NCBI GenBank assembly: GCA_000432735.1 | Contig: FR887767.1 | Span: forward strand, 1-20,838 | Source of the DNA: Bacteroides sp. CAG:443 | GTDB taxonomy: Bacteria > Bacteroidota > Bacteroidia > Bacteroidales > Bacteroidaceae | Length of the DNA: 20,838 bases | Direction of reading: 5' to 3' | Part shown: one piece after another, positions 7,157 through 14,725 of the stretch | How positions within the stretch are numbered: the stretch's first letter is position 1 | Layout of the letters: every line of letters begins with the position of its first letter | Program-made: the position numbers and the translations under genes | The notes under the pieces: model-generated | The model's input: the letters and a program-made list of their open reading frames with translations, nothing else | What the model was told of the DNA's origin: nothing | Databases searched by the model: none

Positions 7157-8257
7157 TTATTTCAAGAGCTCTCCCAGTTTGGCACCCAGCTCTTCACCAC
7201 GCAAGTTGCGGGCTACGATAGTACCCTGCTGGTCAACCAATACAGTTGCCGGGATAGCACGTACACCGTACAATTTAGCACCTTCGCAATCCCATCCTTT
7301 CAAGTCGGACATCTGTGCCCATGTGATGTTCAAGTCCTTGATGGCTTTTTTCCATGCTTCTGCATTGTTATCCAATGATACACCAACAATACCGAAACCT
7401 TTAGCCTTAAATTGACTATATGCAGCTACCACATTCGGCATTTCTGCACGACAAGGACCACACCAGCTTGCCCAGAAATCAATCAGCGTCAGTTTGTTTT
7501 GAGCAATGAAATCGGACAATTTCACTTCTTTGCCCTCCGGCGTATTCATCGTGAAATCGATGAATTTCTGACCGACTTCTGTCTTTTCGAGAGTAGCAAT
7601 GTGTTCTTTCAATGCAACAATATCTTTGTCGGCACTATAAGTAGCCGGAACCTTTTCCAGCAAAGCCTTTACTTTAGCTGTTTCGAAAGCATTGGCATAC
7701 GAAGTAAGCAACTGAACACCTACCAGATTGCCGATGTTTTCTTCAATCGAGTTATAAACCATCTCAGTGCCGAGGCTGTCTTTTTCAGCCAATTGTTTTT
7801 CCATATCCTTACGCTGGTCTTCGGTCAGTGTCGTATCGCCCTGAGCCTTCTGATACAGTTCAGATATTTCCTTATTAAGCGCTACAAACTTATCCATGAA
7901 TTTCTGGTAAGCATCGTTGCATGTTGTTCCAGAAACCTTATTACCCTGAGCGCTCATGTTCAGGCTGATATCACCTTTTTCGATAAATACCATCGCATTC
8001 ATGCGCTGTCCATTCTTTCTATAAGTCACATAACGGCTCACCGTTACAGAATCCGGATTACCTTTAAATTCGAAAGCTCCACCTTTTACAACGGCAGAAT
8101 CCATCTTAATCAATTCACCGTCAACAAAATCCTGCAAATAAACGGTATCACCTTCGGCTACTCCTTCAATAGTACCCTTAATCGTATACCCTGCTTTTTC
8201 TTGACAAGACGCAAATGCCAGCAAGCCAGCAGTTGCCATCAATAATAGTTTTTTCAT
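7157..8257 (-). CDS. TlpA-like thioredoxin-fold lipoprotein with DUF4369 domain
   Basis: A secreted, lipid-anchored thiol-disulfide oxidoreductase of the type common in Bacteroidetes. The signal peptide ends in the lipobox AFASC, with the lipidated cysteine at Cys18. Residues about 24-115 (YTIKGTIEGVAEGDTVYLQ onward) look like DUF4369. A helical, charged middle region follows (about 120-215). The AhpC/TSA-Redoxin-type thioredoxin domain then carries the active site WCGPC (Cys266-Cys269) and the cis-proline segment IPATVLVD. It should act in the periplasm or at a membrane face as a reductase; the client is unknown. It is a single-gene transcription unit with a clear promoter and a palindrome after the stop. 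Confidence 0.92.
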   Translation of the reverse strand: MKKLLLMATAGLLAFASCQEKAGYTIKGTIEGVAEGDTVYLQDFVDGELIKMDSAVVKGGAFEFKGNPDSVTVSRYVTYRKNGQRMNAMVFIEKGDISLNMSAQGNKVSGTTCNDAYQKFMDKFVALNKEISELYQKAQGDTTLTEDQRKDMEKQLAEKDSLGTEMVYNSIEENIGNLVGVQLLTSYANAFETAKVKALLEKVPATYSADKDIVALKEHIATLEKTEVGQKFIDFTMNTPEGKEVKLSDFIAQNKLTLIDFWASWCGPCRAEMPNVVAAYSQFKAKGFGIVGVSLDNNAEAWKKAIKDLNITWAQMSDLKGWDCEGAKLYGVRAIPATVLVDQQGTIVARNLRGEELGAKLGELLK

Positions 8258-8292
8258 ATAAGTATAATTAAATAAAATAGTTAGATTGAGGG

Positions 8293-8323
8293 CAAAGATA
8301 GCCCTTTAAATTCGAAAGGCAAA
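8293..8323 (-). promoter_or_regulatory. Near-perfect Bacteroidetes promoter of the thioredoxin lipoprotein gene
   Basis: On the minus strand, TTTG (8323-8320), a 19-nt spacer and TATCTTTG (8300-8293) match the Bacteroidetes -33/-7 consensus with standard spacing. The leader to the ATG at 8257 would be about 30 nt. It lies just past the stop of the upstream membrane-protein gene, so this gene is not part of the signalling operon. Confidence 0.85.
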
Positions 8324-8349
8324 CAAAATAAAGCATATTCTTCCCAAAG

Positions 8350-9054
8350 CTATCCAAAAATACTTTTCCGGAGGAACAAGGGAAGTATGCAGCATATGGT
8401 ATAAAGAACTTGAAAACACCTTGAAGAGAGTCCGAAAAAGACATCCAGTCCCGTGTAATGCAAGGAAGTGAAGAACTGAACAACAAAAAACAATGTCACA
8501 CAATAGCCGGAAAAGCGTACGCTACTATACGACATTCCTTTGATAATATCTCTGTCTGTACGATATAAATCGACCGTATAACCGTATATCACGGCAACGA
8601 TACCCAGCCCCAACGATAACAAATAGCTGATACCTTCCGACAAAGGTGAGCCTTTCAGTCCGCCGGTGATACTACGAACCATTCCCCATGGATCTAAAAC
8701 TAAAAACAATACTGCCAGTATATAAACCATACCCACAGTAAGACTTAACCACAATGAGCGTAGTTCCTTACGGGAGAGTTTCCTTCCACGATACAGCCCT
8801 CCCTTGACAGCTTCCCAAAAGCCAGAATGCAAACAAAGTCCTACTCCGAAAGAAAGTAACAACAAATCTCCAAAAAACGGAGCGGCCAACAATCCGTCGC
8901 CCACATTTCTGAGCTTCCAGCGTAACCCTTCTGCACTGATCAGGTTTTGTACCCCCGACCAGCCATAGATGCTTCCTACCCACGAAAGTAAAGCAACCAA
9001 CAGCGTAAGCAGGAAAAACAATGTGGCAGGATGTAAGAAACGCTTATTCGTCAT
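8350..9054 (-). CDS. Small multi-pass membrane protein, AbgT-transporter-like N-terminus
   Basis: About 234 residues with roughly six hydrophobic segments, so an inner-membrane protein. The first 100 residues (HPATLFFLLTLLVALLSWVG, then LISAEGLRW, then a GDLLLLSFGVGL.LHSGF stretch) resemble the start of AbgT-family p-aminobenzoyl-glutamate transporters. Those transporters are about 500 residues, so this is at most half a transporter. The remainder I do not recognise. I chose the ATG at 9054 (MTNKRF): it overlaps the response regulator stop in ATGACGAATAA (11 nt), typical of translational coupling. A longer start at 9072 exists. The tight coupling suggests a role as sensor partner or output of the two-component system; that is inference. 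Confidence 0.7.
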   Translation of the reverse strand: MTNKRFLHPATLFFLLTLLVALLSWVGSIYGWSGVQNLISAEGLRWKLRNVGDGLLAAPFFGDLLLLSFGVGLCLHSGFWEAVKGGLYRGRKLSRKELRSLWLSLTVGMVYILAVLFLVLDPWGMVRSITGGLKGSPLSEGISYLLSLGLGIVAVIYGYTVDLYRTDRDIIKGMSYSSVRFSGYCVTLFFVVQFFTSLHYTGLDVFFGLSSRCFQVLYTICCILPLFLRKSIFG

Positions 9055-9766
9055 CTGGCTCCAAATTATCAATATCCAGAATTCTCAGTTCGAAAGCTCG
9101 CGTCACCAAGCGACAGGCATTAACGCCCGTACGTTCATCGGAACGGAACAAACGATTTACCAGTTCATTCTGACGCTTTTCTATCGATTTAACCCCGAAA
9201 GGCATCCCTTTCAGATTCGTAATCATTTCCTTAGTATATCCCAATGCCAGATGTCGCAACAAACGTTCGTCGTATTCATCGATGTCGTATTCGATAATGG
9301 CTTCCTGACGACGCATTTCAGCTTCGACCGATTTTTTAAAGCGCTCGACGATCTTTTCCAGTATCGGATAGTTGAATACTAATTTCTTACCTGCCATAAC
9401 AGCCTCTACATCAGTAGCAGTCAGCAGTTCGCCAGTCTTCAGAATGATACCATCTGCTCCCGCATTCAATGCATCGACCCACAACTTCTCGTTCAAGACT
9501 TCCCCTGTAAAAATCAGTACCTTCAGTTCTGGACGTTCCCGATGCAAACGGGCACAAATATCGACGCCTATGGTCGTAGAACCTCCCAATCCCAAATCGA
9601 GCAAGACTAAATCGGGTGTATGCTGTTCCAGTAGTGCCCAAAATTCTGCCTCAGTCATGGCTGTACCTATCACTTCAGCATTGGGTATTTCGTGACGAAA
9701 TATTTCTTCTGTGCCTTTCAACTCCAGTTTAACATCTTCAACAATAATAACTTTAAACTTTTCCAT
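9044..9766 (-). CDS. Response regulator with receiver domain and LuxR-like output
   Basis: A cytoplasmic DNA-binding response regulator of 240 residues. The receiver domain spans about 4-122 with the acidic pair Glu10-Asp11, phospho-acceptor Asp57 (DLVLLDLGL), Thr87 and Lys110 in their usual places. The C-terminal part contains LLRHLALGYTKEMI and GVKSIEKRQNELVNRLF, which look like a divergent LuxR/GerE helix-turn-helix. An extra helical linker lies in between (about 125-165). It starts 15 nt after the sensor kinase stop and overlaps the membrane-protein gene by 11 nt, so the three form one operon. The obvious phosphodonor is the double kinase upstream. Confidence 0.88.
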   Translation of the reverse strand: MEKFKVIIVEDVKLELKGTEEIFRHEIPNAEVIGTAMTEAEFWALLEQHTPDLVLLDLGLGGSTTIGVDICARLHRERPELKVLIFTGEVLNEKLWVDALNAGADGIILKTGELLTATDVEAVMAGKKLVFNYPILEKIVERFKKSVEAEMRRQEAIIEYDIDEYDERLLRHLALGYTKEMITNLKGMPFGVKSIEKRQNELVNRLFRSDERTGVNACRLVTRAFELRILDIDNLEPDDE

Positions 9767-9781
9767 ATCTTATTTATTCGT

Positions 9782-12700
9782 TTATTTCTTTGTACTAAGA
9801 GGAATGGTAAACCATACGGTATATCCTCCGCCCACACACGGACAAGCATTGATGCGGCATCCGCGCCGTCCGGCAAATTCATCGTGCTCACGAACTATCT
9901 GCTTGCAGACCAGGAACTCGGTTCCCTGCAAACCGGTACCTCCTTCTTCCTGAAAATGCGACAACACGGGATAGAACAAATCGTTCAGCTCTTCTTGTGT
10001 GTGGTTTCGCCGAGTATCGGTAAAGTCGAAACGGGCGAAACCGTTCTCTTCATACACAGCCAGCCTCAAGATACCCGGCTGCGGATAACGGACTGATTCA
10101 TCGAGCAAATTTTCAAGTAGAAAAACAAGTAGCAAACTATCGCCCGATACCGACAAAGGGGTATGTAGCTTAGTTTCTAAATTCAATGCATACGGTAGCT
10201 TGCGAGTTATCTTGCGGAAATATTTTTCTGCCTGACTGACAATAGTGGCAACCTGCACATCCGTACGGCGGAAAGTAATTTCATCGAGCTGGCGCGAAGC
10301 ACACGAACTGAGCAGGGTAAATATATCTTTATAGTATCCTACCAGTTCGGATATGGTTTGCAGCTGCTGCTCTTCTTCTTGCAACGAAATATTTTCTTCC
10401 CGGTTCAACCGGTCAACAATCTGTTTAATCCGGTTAGGATAGTAAATCGTTTCGTGCTTGATGGTAGACAGACAATTATCCAGCACCATATTCTGTACAT
10501 GCAACATATTCTCCTCGTAAGAAGTACGCCGAGCCTCGTCCTGAGCCAGTTCAATGTCATAATGTTTCCGCCGGACACATACTACCGTATGGTGCAGGAC
10601 TACGGCCAAATAACTCACAACCAATTCGACCAGCAGCCTGTCGTCTTCACGCACACATGGCAAGGCTGTCTTGATAGCGAGTACACCTGCACAATAACTC
10701 TCCTCACCTGCCTCCACATTCAACGGGAAATAATTCCATGCCGCCTCGTCGGTCCACATCACCTGTTTTTTTTCGAAACAACGCTGTATCCGGTTGTATA
10801 CCTCTTCATCTTCTCCTTCCGAATCTGCAATATAATGCAAGGTGGCTGTCTCCTCATCGTACAAAGCCAAAGTCATGGCAGCTACAGGGACCAGTTCGTT
10901 CATCTCATCGGAAAGCTTTGCGAGTATACTTTCTGCCAGACTGGTTTCATCCTCTTCCTGAGGCTGAGACACTGAGAAGATAGACTGATTGATTTCGAAT
11001 ACCTGCTCCATGTTGTAGCGATAATGCAAACGGTGCCGCAAATAAAGGATATAATAGCCTGCCAGACAGGCTACCACAAGCAGGACAAAGATACCCAAAG
11101 CAATCAGCTTATTGTTGGCCGACTGCTGCATTCGTACACAGTATTCTTCCAGCGAACGGTCTTTGCTGACCTGCTTATACAAGGTAGCATACGCCCGGTT
11201 ATTATAATAGTAGGTACGAAAATCTTTTACGGCCAATCCGGCAACGGCGGCTTCATTACGCACATCGAGGAGAATATAATAATCGGTATTGAACCCTTGA
11301 GCCAGCCACGTCTGTTCGGCTGCTTCATAATCGTCGCGGTATAGTTTCAGCAACGGATAGCGACGCTTTGAGTATTTCAGATAATGCAGATTCATGTATC
11401 GCAACACACTGTCGGCATATACAAGTGCCTCCTGATAACGGCCGTTTACATTGCAGTCGTATACCAGATTGGCATAATTGTTTGCTACTGCCAACAAGCT
11501 ATCGTACACTAAAACATTATTTTGTGTCTTTACCGTATGTTGTCCCGAAGGCTGGCAACTGCCTAAACTGGCCAGGCCCATTACCAGCAACAAACCGACA
11601 GTAAAAATTTTCTTTACTCCTTTGGGCAATCGGAAATAAAAACGACTTCCTTTGCCCAACGTACTGTCTATCGAGAAACAGCAAACTCGGAAAACAGTAT
11701 TCGTTTTGCGGTATTTTTCAATAATACCTTTGCAATTCATCAGCCCGAAGCCGGAACCTTTCTGTTTACGCAACTCTTCTGTATCGGCAGCTGTCCCCAT
11801 TCCTATCGAACCTGAATCGTATACTTTTTCACCCAATATGCGATTGACATCCTCTTCCGACAAACCAGGACCGTTGTCGCTGACGGATATTTCCACATAA
11901 TCATCAGTCTCGACTGCAGAAAGTTCGATCTTCCCATGTTCGGGAGTATATTTACGGGCATTTTCTGCCAGTGTATTAATCATAAAAAGCGTCAGCGCCT
12001 TATCTGCCTTTACAATAGCATTAGTGGAAGACACTACTAACTCTTGATGTTTCATCTCGAAAGAACGTCTTCCTTTGGCTATAATATCGAAAAGTTCTTT
12101 CAAGGGAAAATTCTCTATGTTCAGGCTCAATACTCCCTGACGCATCTTGATCCATAAAGCCAATATTTCATTATACTCGTTGATACGGGTAATCAGCTCG
12201 TCAATGTATTCAAACTTTCCTTTTTTTACATCTGCCCGACGAGTATACGCTGCCGACTGAAGTTTCTGTACTTCGTTGACAACACGGTCTATATATGGCA
12301 AAATACCGGTTACAAGAGACAAACAGGCTTTCTTTACCATGTTCTGCCGCTTGTTTTCGGCAAGGTGCTGTTCGTGAATGTATTGTTCTTTTTCCAGTCG
12401 TCGGCGTTCATCATCCAACGACACCAGATTCAGACCGTTTTCTACAGTCCATGCCAGATAAGGTAAGATGAGTTGCAGCAATGTATATTTTTCCTTGCGA
12501 AGCGGAAAAGGTAAAGCAAGTAAAAGTTTTCCGACTGTTTTTTTCTTGTCGGGAGAGCATAATTCATATTCACAAAAACCGAGAAGTGATTCTTCCGACT
12601 GCTCTCCTGCTGAATCGCAGCCCAATACAATCTTCACATCAGTCGCTCCAAAGATTTTATGAAAATCATCTTTAATTGTCAGGCAAAGTGTATCCACGAT

Positions 12701-14188
12701 TTCATCAGTTTCAGTTACATAAACTGGAACGGAAGAGGTTATTTTACGACACAAGTCGAACACTTCTTTCAAAATAGAAATGTATTGTTTATTTCGCTTT
12801 CTCCAGTATCGATTCAATACGATAAAAAGTATAATCAACACGAAAATGCCCATGATCACAAGCGACAACAACGCATTCAATTGCCGTGATTCCTTTTCCA
12901 AAACCATATAACGGCTTTCCAAGGCCTTGTCTTGTCGGGTATAGTCCAGCAAATCTAAATAAGCATTCCGATTATAGTCTGATTCAGCCTTGCATCCCAT
13001 TGCAGCATAAGTACGGCTTAATTGCTCTCGTAAACGTAGAATCCACTCTGGGATGGTCTTGATACCTTCGTCAGCAATCCATTTTAGCTCCGTGGCATGA
13101 GCAGTCTCAGGTACATAAACTCGCAAACGATCAGTTGTATCTTTGCAATGATAATACTTCTCATGATGCCAGTTTACATACTGAAGAGCCTCCTTCAGAT
13201 TCTCAAGTGCTTTCTCTGGATGACCTGAATAATTATAATAAGTAGCAATGGTACGATAAGTCCCCGAAATCTGATATCCGTCACCATATATTTTAAATAG
13301 TTTCAAAGCCTGTCGGGCATAATATAAAGGCAAACTGTCAACAGGCAGATCATTTTCATTGACCAGTCGAAGTATTCCAGAACGATGTTTTTCCAACAGT
13401 TCCCGATTCCTGCGAAAATTTAATAATTCTGCCATCGCCTGTAATGCATTGGCCTCAAAATAAATATAGCCCCCTTTACGACTTTGCAATAAACAATTTG
13501 TCAAACAACCGAATTCTCCGGTTATGACTTGTTCGCGAGTCGGTGCATCGTACATTCCCCCCGAACCACGCATATATTCGTAATAAAGTGATTGTGCCGT
13601 ATCGTTCTTTAAGACCTCTGGAGTAATGGAATTGATGGACTGCAGTGATTCTTTACGTTGCTCCAGATAGTAAAAATAGATGCCCGAAACAATATGAAAT
13701 TCAGAGATTGCATAGTTCAGTCTCATTTTCTCGTGAGCGTCAGAAATGAGTGCTTCGTCTTCACGAATACGTTTCAAACGTCGCAATGCACTGTTGCGGT
13801 AATCATAAAACTCCTTGTTCATCGAAGTACGCTGACATATTTTCATCATACCTATATCCGATATCAAGTGTTCTATTTCATTGTTCCCCTCCTTTAATGC
13901 TTGACGGAATAAAGAAGCTGATTTTTCAAAATTCATGCGCATAAAGGCGCAAAAGCCCATATTATTCAAAGCTTCTGCATGTAAATCAGCATTTCCTTCA
14001 GAGAGTAAACAAGCACGGGAAGCTGCTTTTGTCGCAACCGACAGATTCTTGTAACGCATCTCATAGGCTATATGGTTCAAAGAGTCGGCTTCTGCATAAG
14101 CTGCAGCACTTTGCCCCTTATGCCTATCACACGACATCCAGCCCCAAACCATTAAAGCCATCATCAATGTATATATTACTACTCTCAT
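9782..14188 (-). CDS. Double sensor kinase (two complementary half-kinases in one chain; DUF5112/DUF5113-type)
   Basis: This 1468-residue membrane sensor has two related halves. Half one: lipoprotein-like signal (Cys20), a TPR-like helical periplasmic region to about 438, membrane helix 440-462, a GAF-like region, then a kinase core. In that core the H-box position has Gly628 instead of histidine, but the ATP domain is intact: N-box Asn743, G1 Asp771-Gly775, G2 Gly811-Gly815. Half two starts at Val858 with a signal-peptide-like helix and lipobox LGSC (Cys878). It continues with a short TPR-like periplasmic region and a membrane helix at about 1027-1049. Its kinase core has an H-box with His1245 (KHET), but its ATP domain is degraded: Glu1364 replaces the N-box Asn, and the G1 box is DTRRN at 1391. 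The layout matches Bacteroides DUF5112/DUF5113 kinases as I remember them. The response regulator follows by 15 nt. Confidence 0.85.
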   Translation of the reverse strand: MRVVIYTLMMALMVWGWMSCDRHKGQSAAAYAEADSLNHIAYEMRYKNLSVATKAASRACLLSEGNADLHAEALNNMGFCAFMRMNFEKSASLFRQALKEGNNEIEHLISDIGMMKICQRTSMNKEFYDYRNSALRRLKRIREDEALISDAHEKMRLNYAISEFHIVSGIYFYYLEQRKESLQSINSITPEVLKNDTAQSLYYEYMRGSGGMYDAPTREQVITGEFGCLTNCLLQSRKGGYIYFEANALQAMAELLNFRRNRELLEKHRSGILRLVNENDLPVDSLPLYYARQALKLFKIYGDGYQISGTYRTIATYYNYSGHPEKALENLKEALQYVNWHHEKYYHCKDTTDRLRVYVPETAHATELKWIADEGIKTIPEWILRLREQLSRTYAAMGCKAESDYNRNAYLDLLDYTRQDKALESRYMVLEKESRQLNALLSLVIMGIFVLIILFIVLNRYWRKRNKQYISILKEVFDLCRKITSSVPVYVTETDEIVDTLCLTIKDDFHKIFGATDVKIVLGCDSAGEQSEESLLGFCEYELCSPDKKKTVGKLLLALPFPLRKEKYTLLQLILPYLAWTVENGLNLVSLDDERRRLEKEQYIHEQHLAENKRQNMVKKACLSLVTGILPYIDRVVNEVQKLQSAAYTRRADVKKGKFEYIDELITRINEYNEILALWIKMRQGVLSLNIENFPLKELFDIIAKGRRSFEMKHQELVVSSTNAIVKADKALTLFMINTLAENARKYTPEHGKIELSAVETDDYVEISVSDNGPGLSEEDVNRILGEKVYDSGSIGMGTAADTEELRKQKGSGFGLMNCKGIIEKYRKTNTVFRVCCFSIDSTLGKGSRFYFRLPKGVKKIFTVGLLLVMGLASLGSCQPSGQHTVKTQNNVLVYDSLLAVANNYANLVYDCNVNGRYQEALVYADSVLRYMNLHYLKYSKRRYPLLKLYRDDYEAAEQTWLAQGFNTDYYILLDVRNEAAVAGLAVKDFRTYYYNNRAYATLYKQVSKDRSLEEYCVRMQQSANNKLIALGIFVLLVVACLAGYYILYLRHRLHYRYNMEQVFEINQSIFSVSQPQEEDETSLAESILAKLSDEMNELVPVAAMTLALYDEETATLHYIADSEGEDEEVYNRIQRCFEKKQVMWTDEAAWNYFPLNVEAGEESYCAGVLAIKTALPCVREDDRLLVELVVSYLAVVLHHTVVCVRRKHYDIELAQDEARRTSYEENMLHVQNMVLDNCLSTIKHETIYYPNRIKQIVDRLNREENISLQEEEQQLQTISELVGYYKDIFTLLSSCASRQLDEITFRRTDVQVATIVSQAEKYFRKITRKLPYALNLETKLHTPLSVSGDSLLLVFLLENLLDESVRYPQPGILRLAVYEENGFARFDFTDTRRNHTQEELNDLFYPVLSHFQEEGGTGLQGTEFLVCKQIVREHDEFAGRRGCRINACPCVGGGYTVWFTIPLSTKK

Positions 14189-14209
14189 ATGAAAATACCC
14201 GATTTGTTA

Positions 14210-14217
14210 CAAATGTA
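14210..14217 (-). promoter_or_regulatory. -7 promoter element for the signalling operon
   Basis: The minus strand reads TACATTTG, matching TAnnTTTG, 21 nt upstream of the kinase ATG. A TTTG exists further upstream but at 27-nt spacing, so only the -7 box is supported. Confidence 0.5.
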
Positions 14218-14264
14218 CAAAGTTCATCGCGAAGAAATGGTACACAAACTAATAAAAAAATAAA

Positions 14265-14306
14265 AGAGGCTATACCATTCCGTGCAAACGAAATAATATA
14301 ACCTCT
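14265..14306 (-). terminator. Terminator of the histone-like gene
   Basis: AGAGGCTATA (14265-14274) pairs imperfectly with TATAACCTCT (14297-14306) on the minus-strand transcript. It is followed by TTTATTTTTTTATTAG, a strong T-tract. It lies 22 nt past the histone-like stop codon and upstream of the signalling operon promoter. Confidence 0.65.
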
Positions 14307-14328
14307 TCAGGATAAAGTGAAAAAACTT

Positions 14329-14505
14329 TTATTTCTTTGATTCTTCCAGAGAAACCTTTCTAAATTCTTTCAGTACTTTTTCCAATTCCAATGAAGCCTT
14401 GCGAGCACGAGTACCTGCTGCTTTATTACCCTTAGCAACCTGCAATTCTGCATCAGCAACCAAAGCTGCATTCAGTTCCTTAATCTTTGCAATCAATTCA
14501 TTCAT
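14329..14505 (-). CDS. Histone H1-like small DNA-binding protein (Hc1 type)
   Basis: A 58-residue basic protein starting MNELIAKIKELNAALVADAE and ending FRKVSLEESKK. The middle contains KGNKAAGTRARKASLELEKVL. This matches the short Hc1-type histone H1-like proteins (Pfam Hc1) that are widespread in Bacteroides. They are thought to bind and compact DNA in the nucleoid. It is predicted to be almost wholly helical, with Lys/Arg clustered in the centre. The ATG at 14505 gives the full conserved N-terminus. It has its own terminator; the upstream region has only a near-match to a -7 box (TTACTTTG). It is transcribed divergently from the metal exporter gene and is not obviously linked to it by function. 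Confidence 0.85.
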   Translation of the reverse strand: MNELIAKIKELNAALVADAELQVAKGNKAAGTRARKASLELEKVLKEFRKVSLEESKK

Positions 14506-14617
14506 AATCTTCTGTATTTTTTATTTTAAACAATCTCAAAGTAAATACAAATAACTCAATAACATACATCTTTGTCTTCCTTTTTTACATTATTTAATAC
14601 AAAAATTTGTTTTTCTA

Positions 14618-14632
14618 TGCAACTCAGTTGCA
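14618..14632. promoter_or_regulatory. Perfect 7-1-7 palindrome, candidate Fur/Zur-family operator
   Basis: TGCAACTCAGTTGCA is a perfect inverted repeat with 7-nt arms and a single central base, the geometry of Fur-family (Fur, Zur, PerR) boxes. It lies in the 220-nt gap between the histone-like gene and the CDF metal exporter, about 62 nt upstream of the exporter's -7 element. The exact base sequence is not one I can assign to a known regulator. Confidence 0.45.
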
Positions 14633-14693
14633 AATGAAGTAATTAGAAGCAAAATCAGAAGATGTAAATATTGAATTAATGATATAAGCTCTG

Positions 14694-14701
14694 TACTTTT
14701 G
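14694..14701 (+). promoter_or_regulatory. -7 promoter element for the CDF exporter
   Basis: TACTTTTG matches TAnnTTTG and lies 24 nt before the ATG. No strong -33 box is seen, consistent with a promoter that needs an activator or is weak. Confidence 0.5.
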
Positions 14702-14725
14702 TCGTTGATAAAAAATAAATAAAAC

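Noticed and set aside
7412..8245. Open frame of 277 codons on the plus strand
   Set aside because: Lies wholly antisense to the thioredoxin lipoprotein gene, which has a signal peptide, active site and promoter. The antisense product has no recognisable features.
10358..10975. Open frame of 205 codons on the plus strand
   Set aside because: Antisense to the second half of the double kinase, whose frame is unbroken and carries kinase motifs.
11551..11640. Frameshift or lost stop splitting the kinase into two genes
   Set aside because: The frame is continuous across the junction with no stop, and the codon at the expected second start is GTA, not a start codon. Kept as one gene and reported as a fusion.
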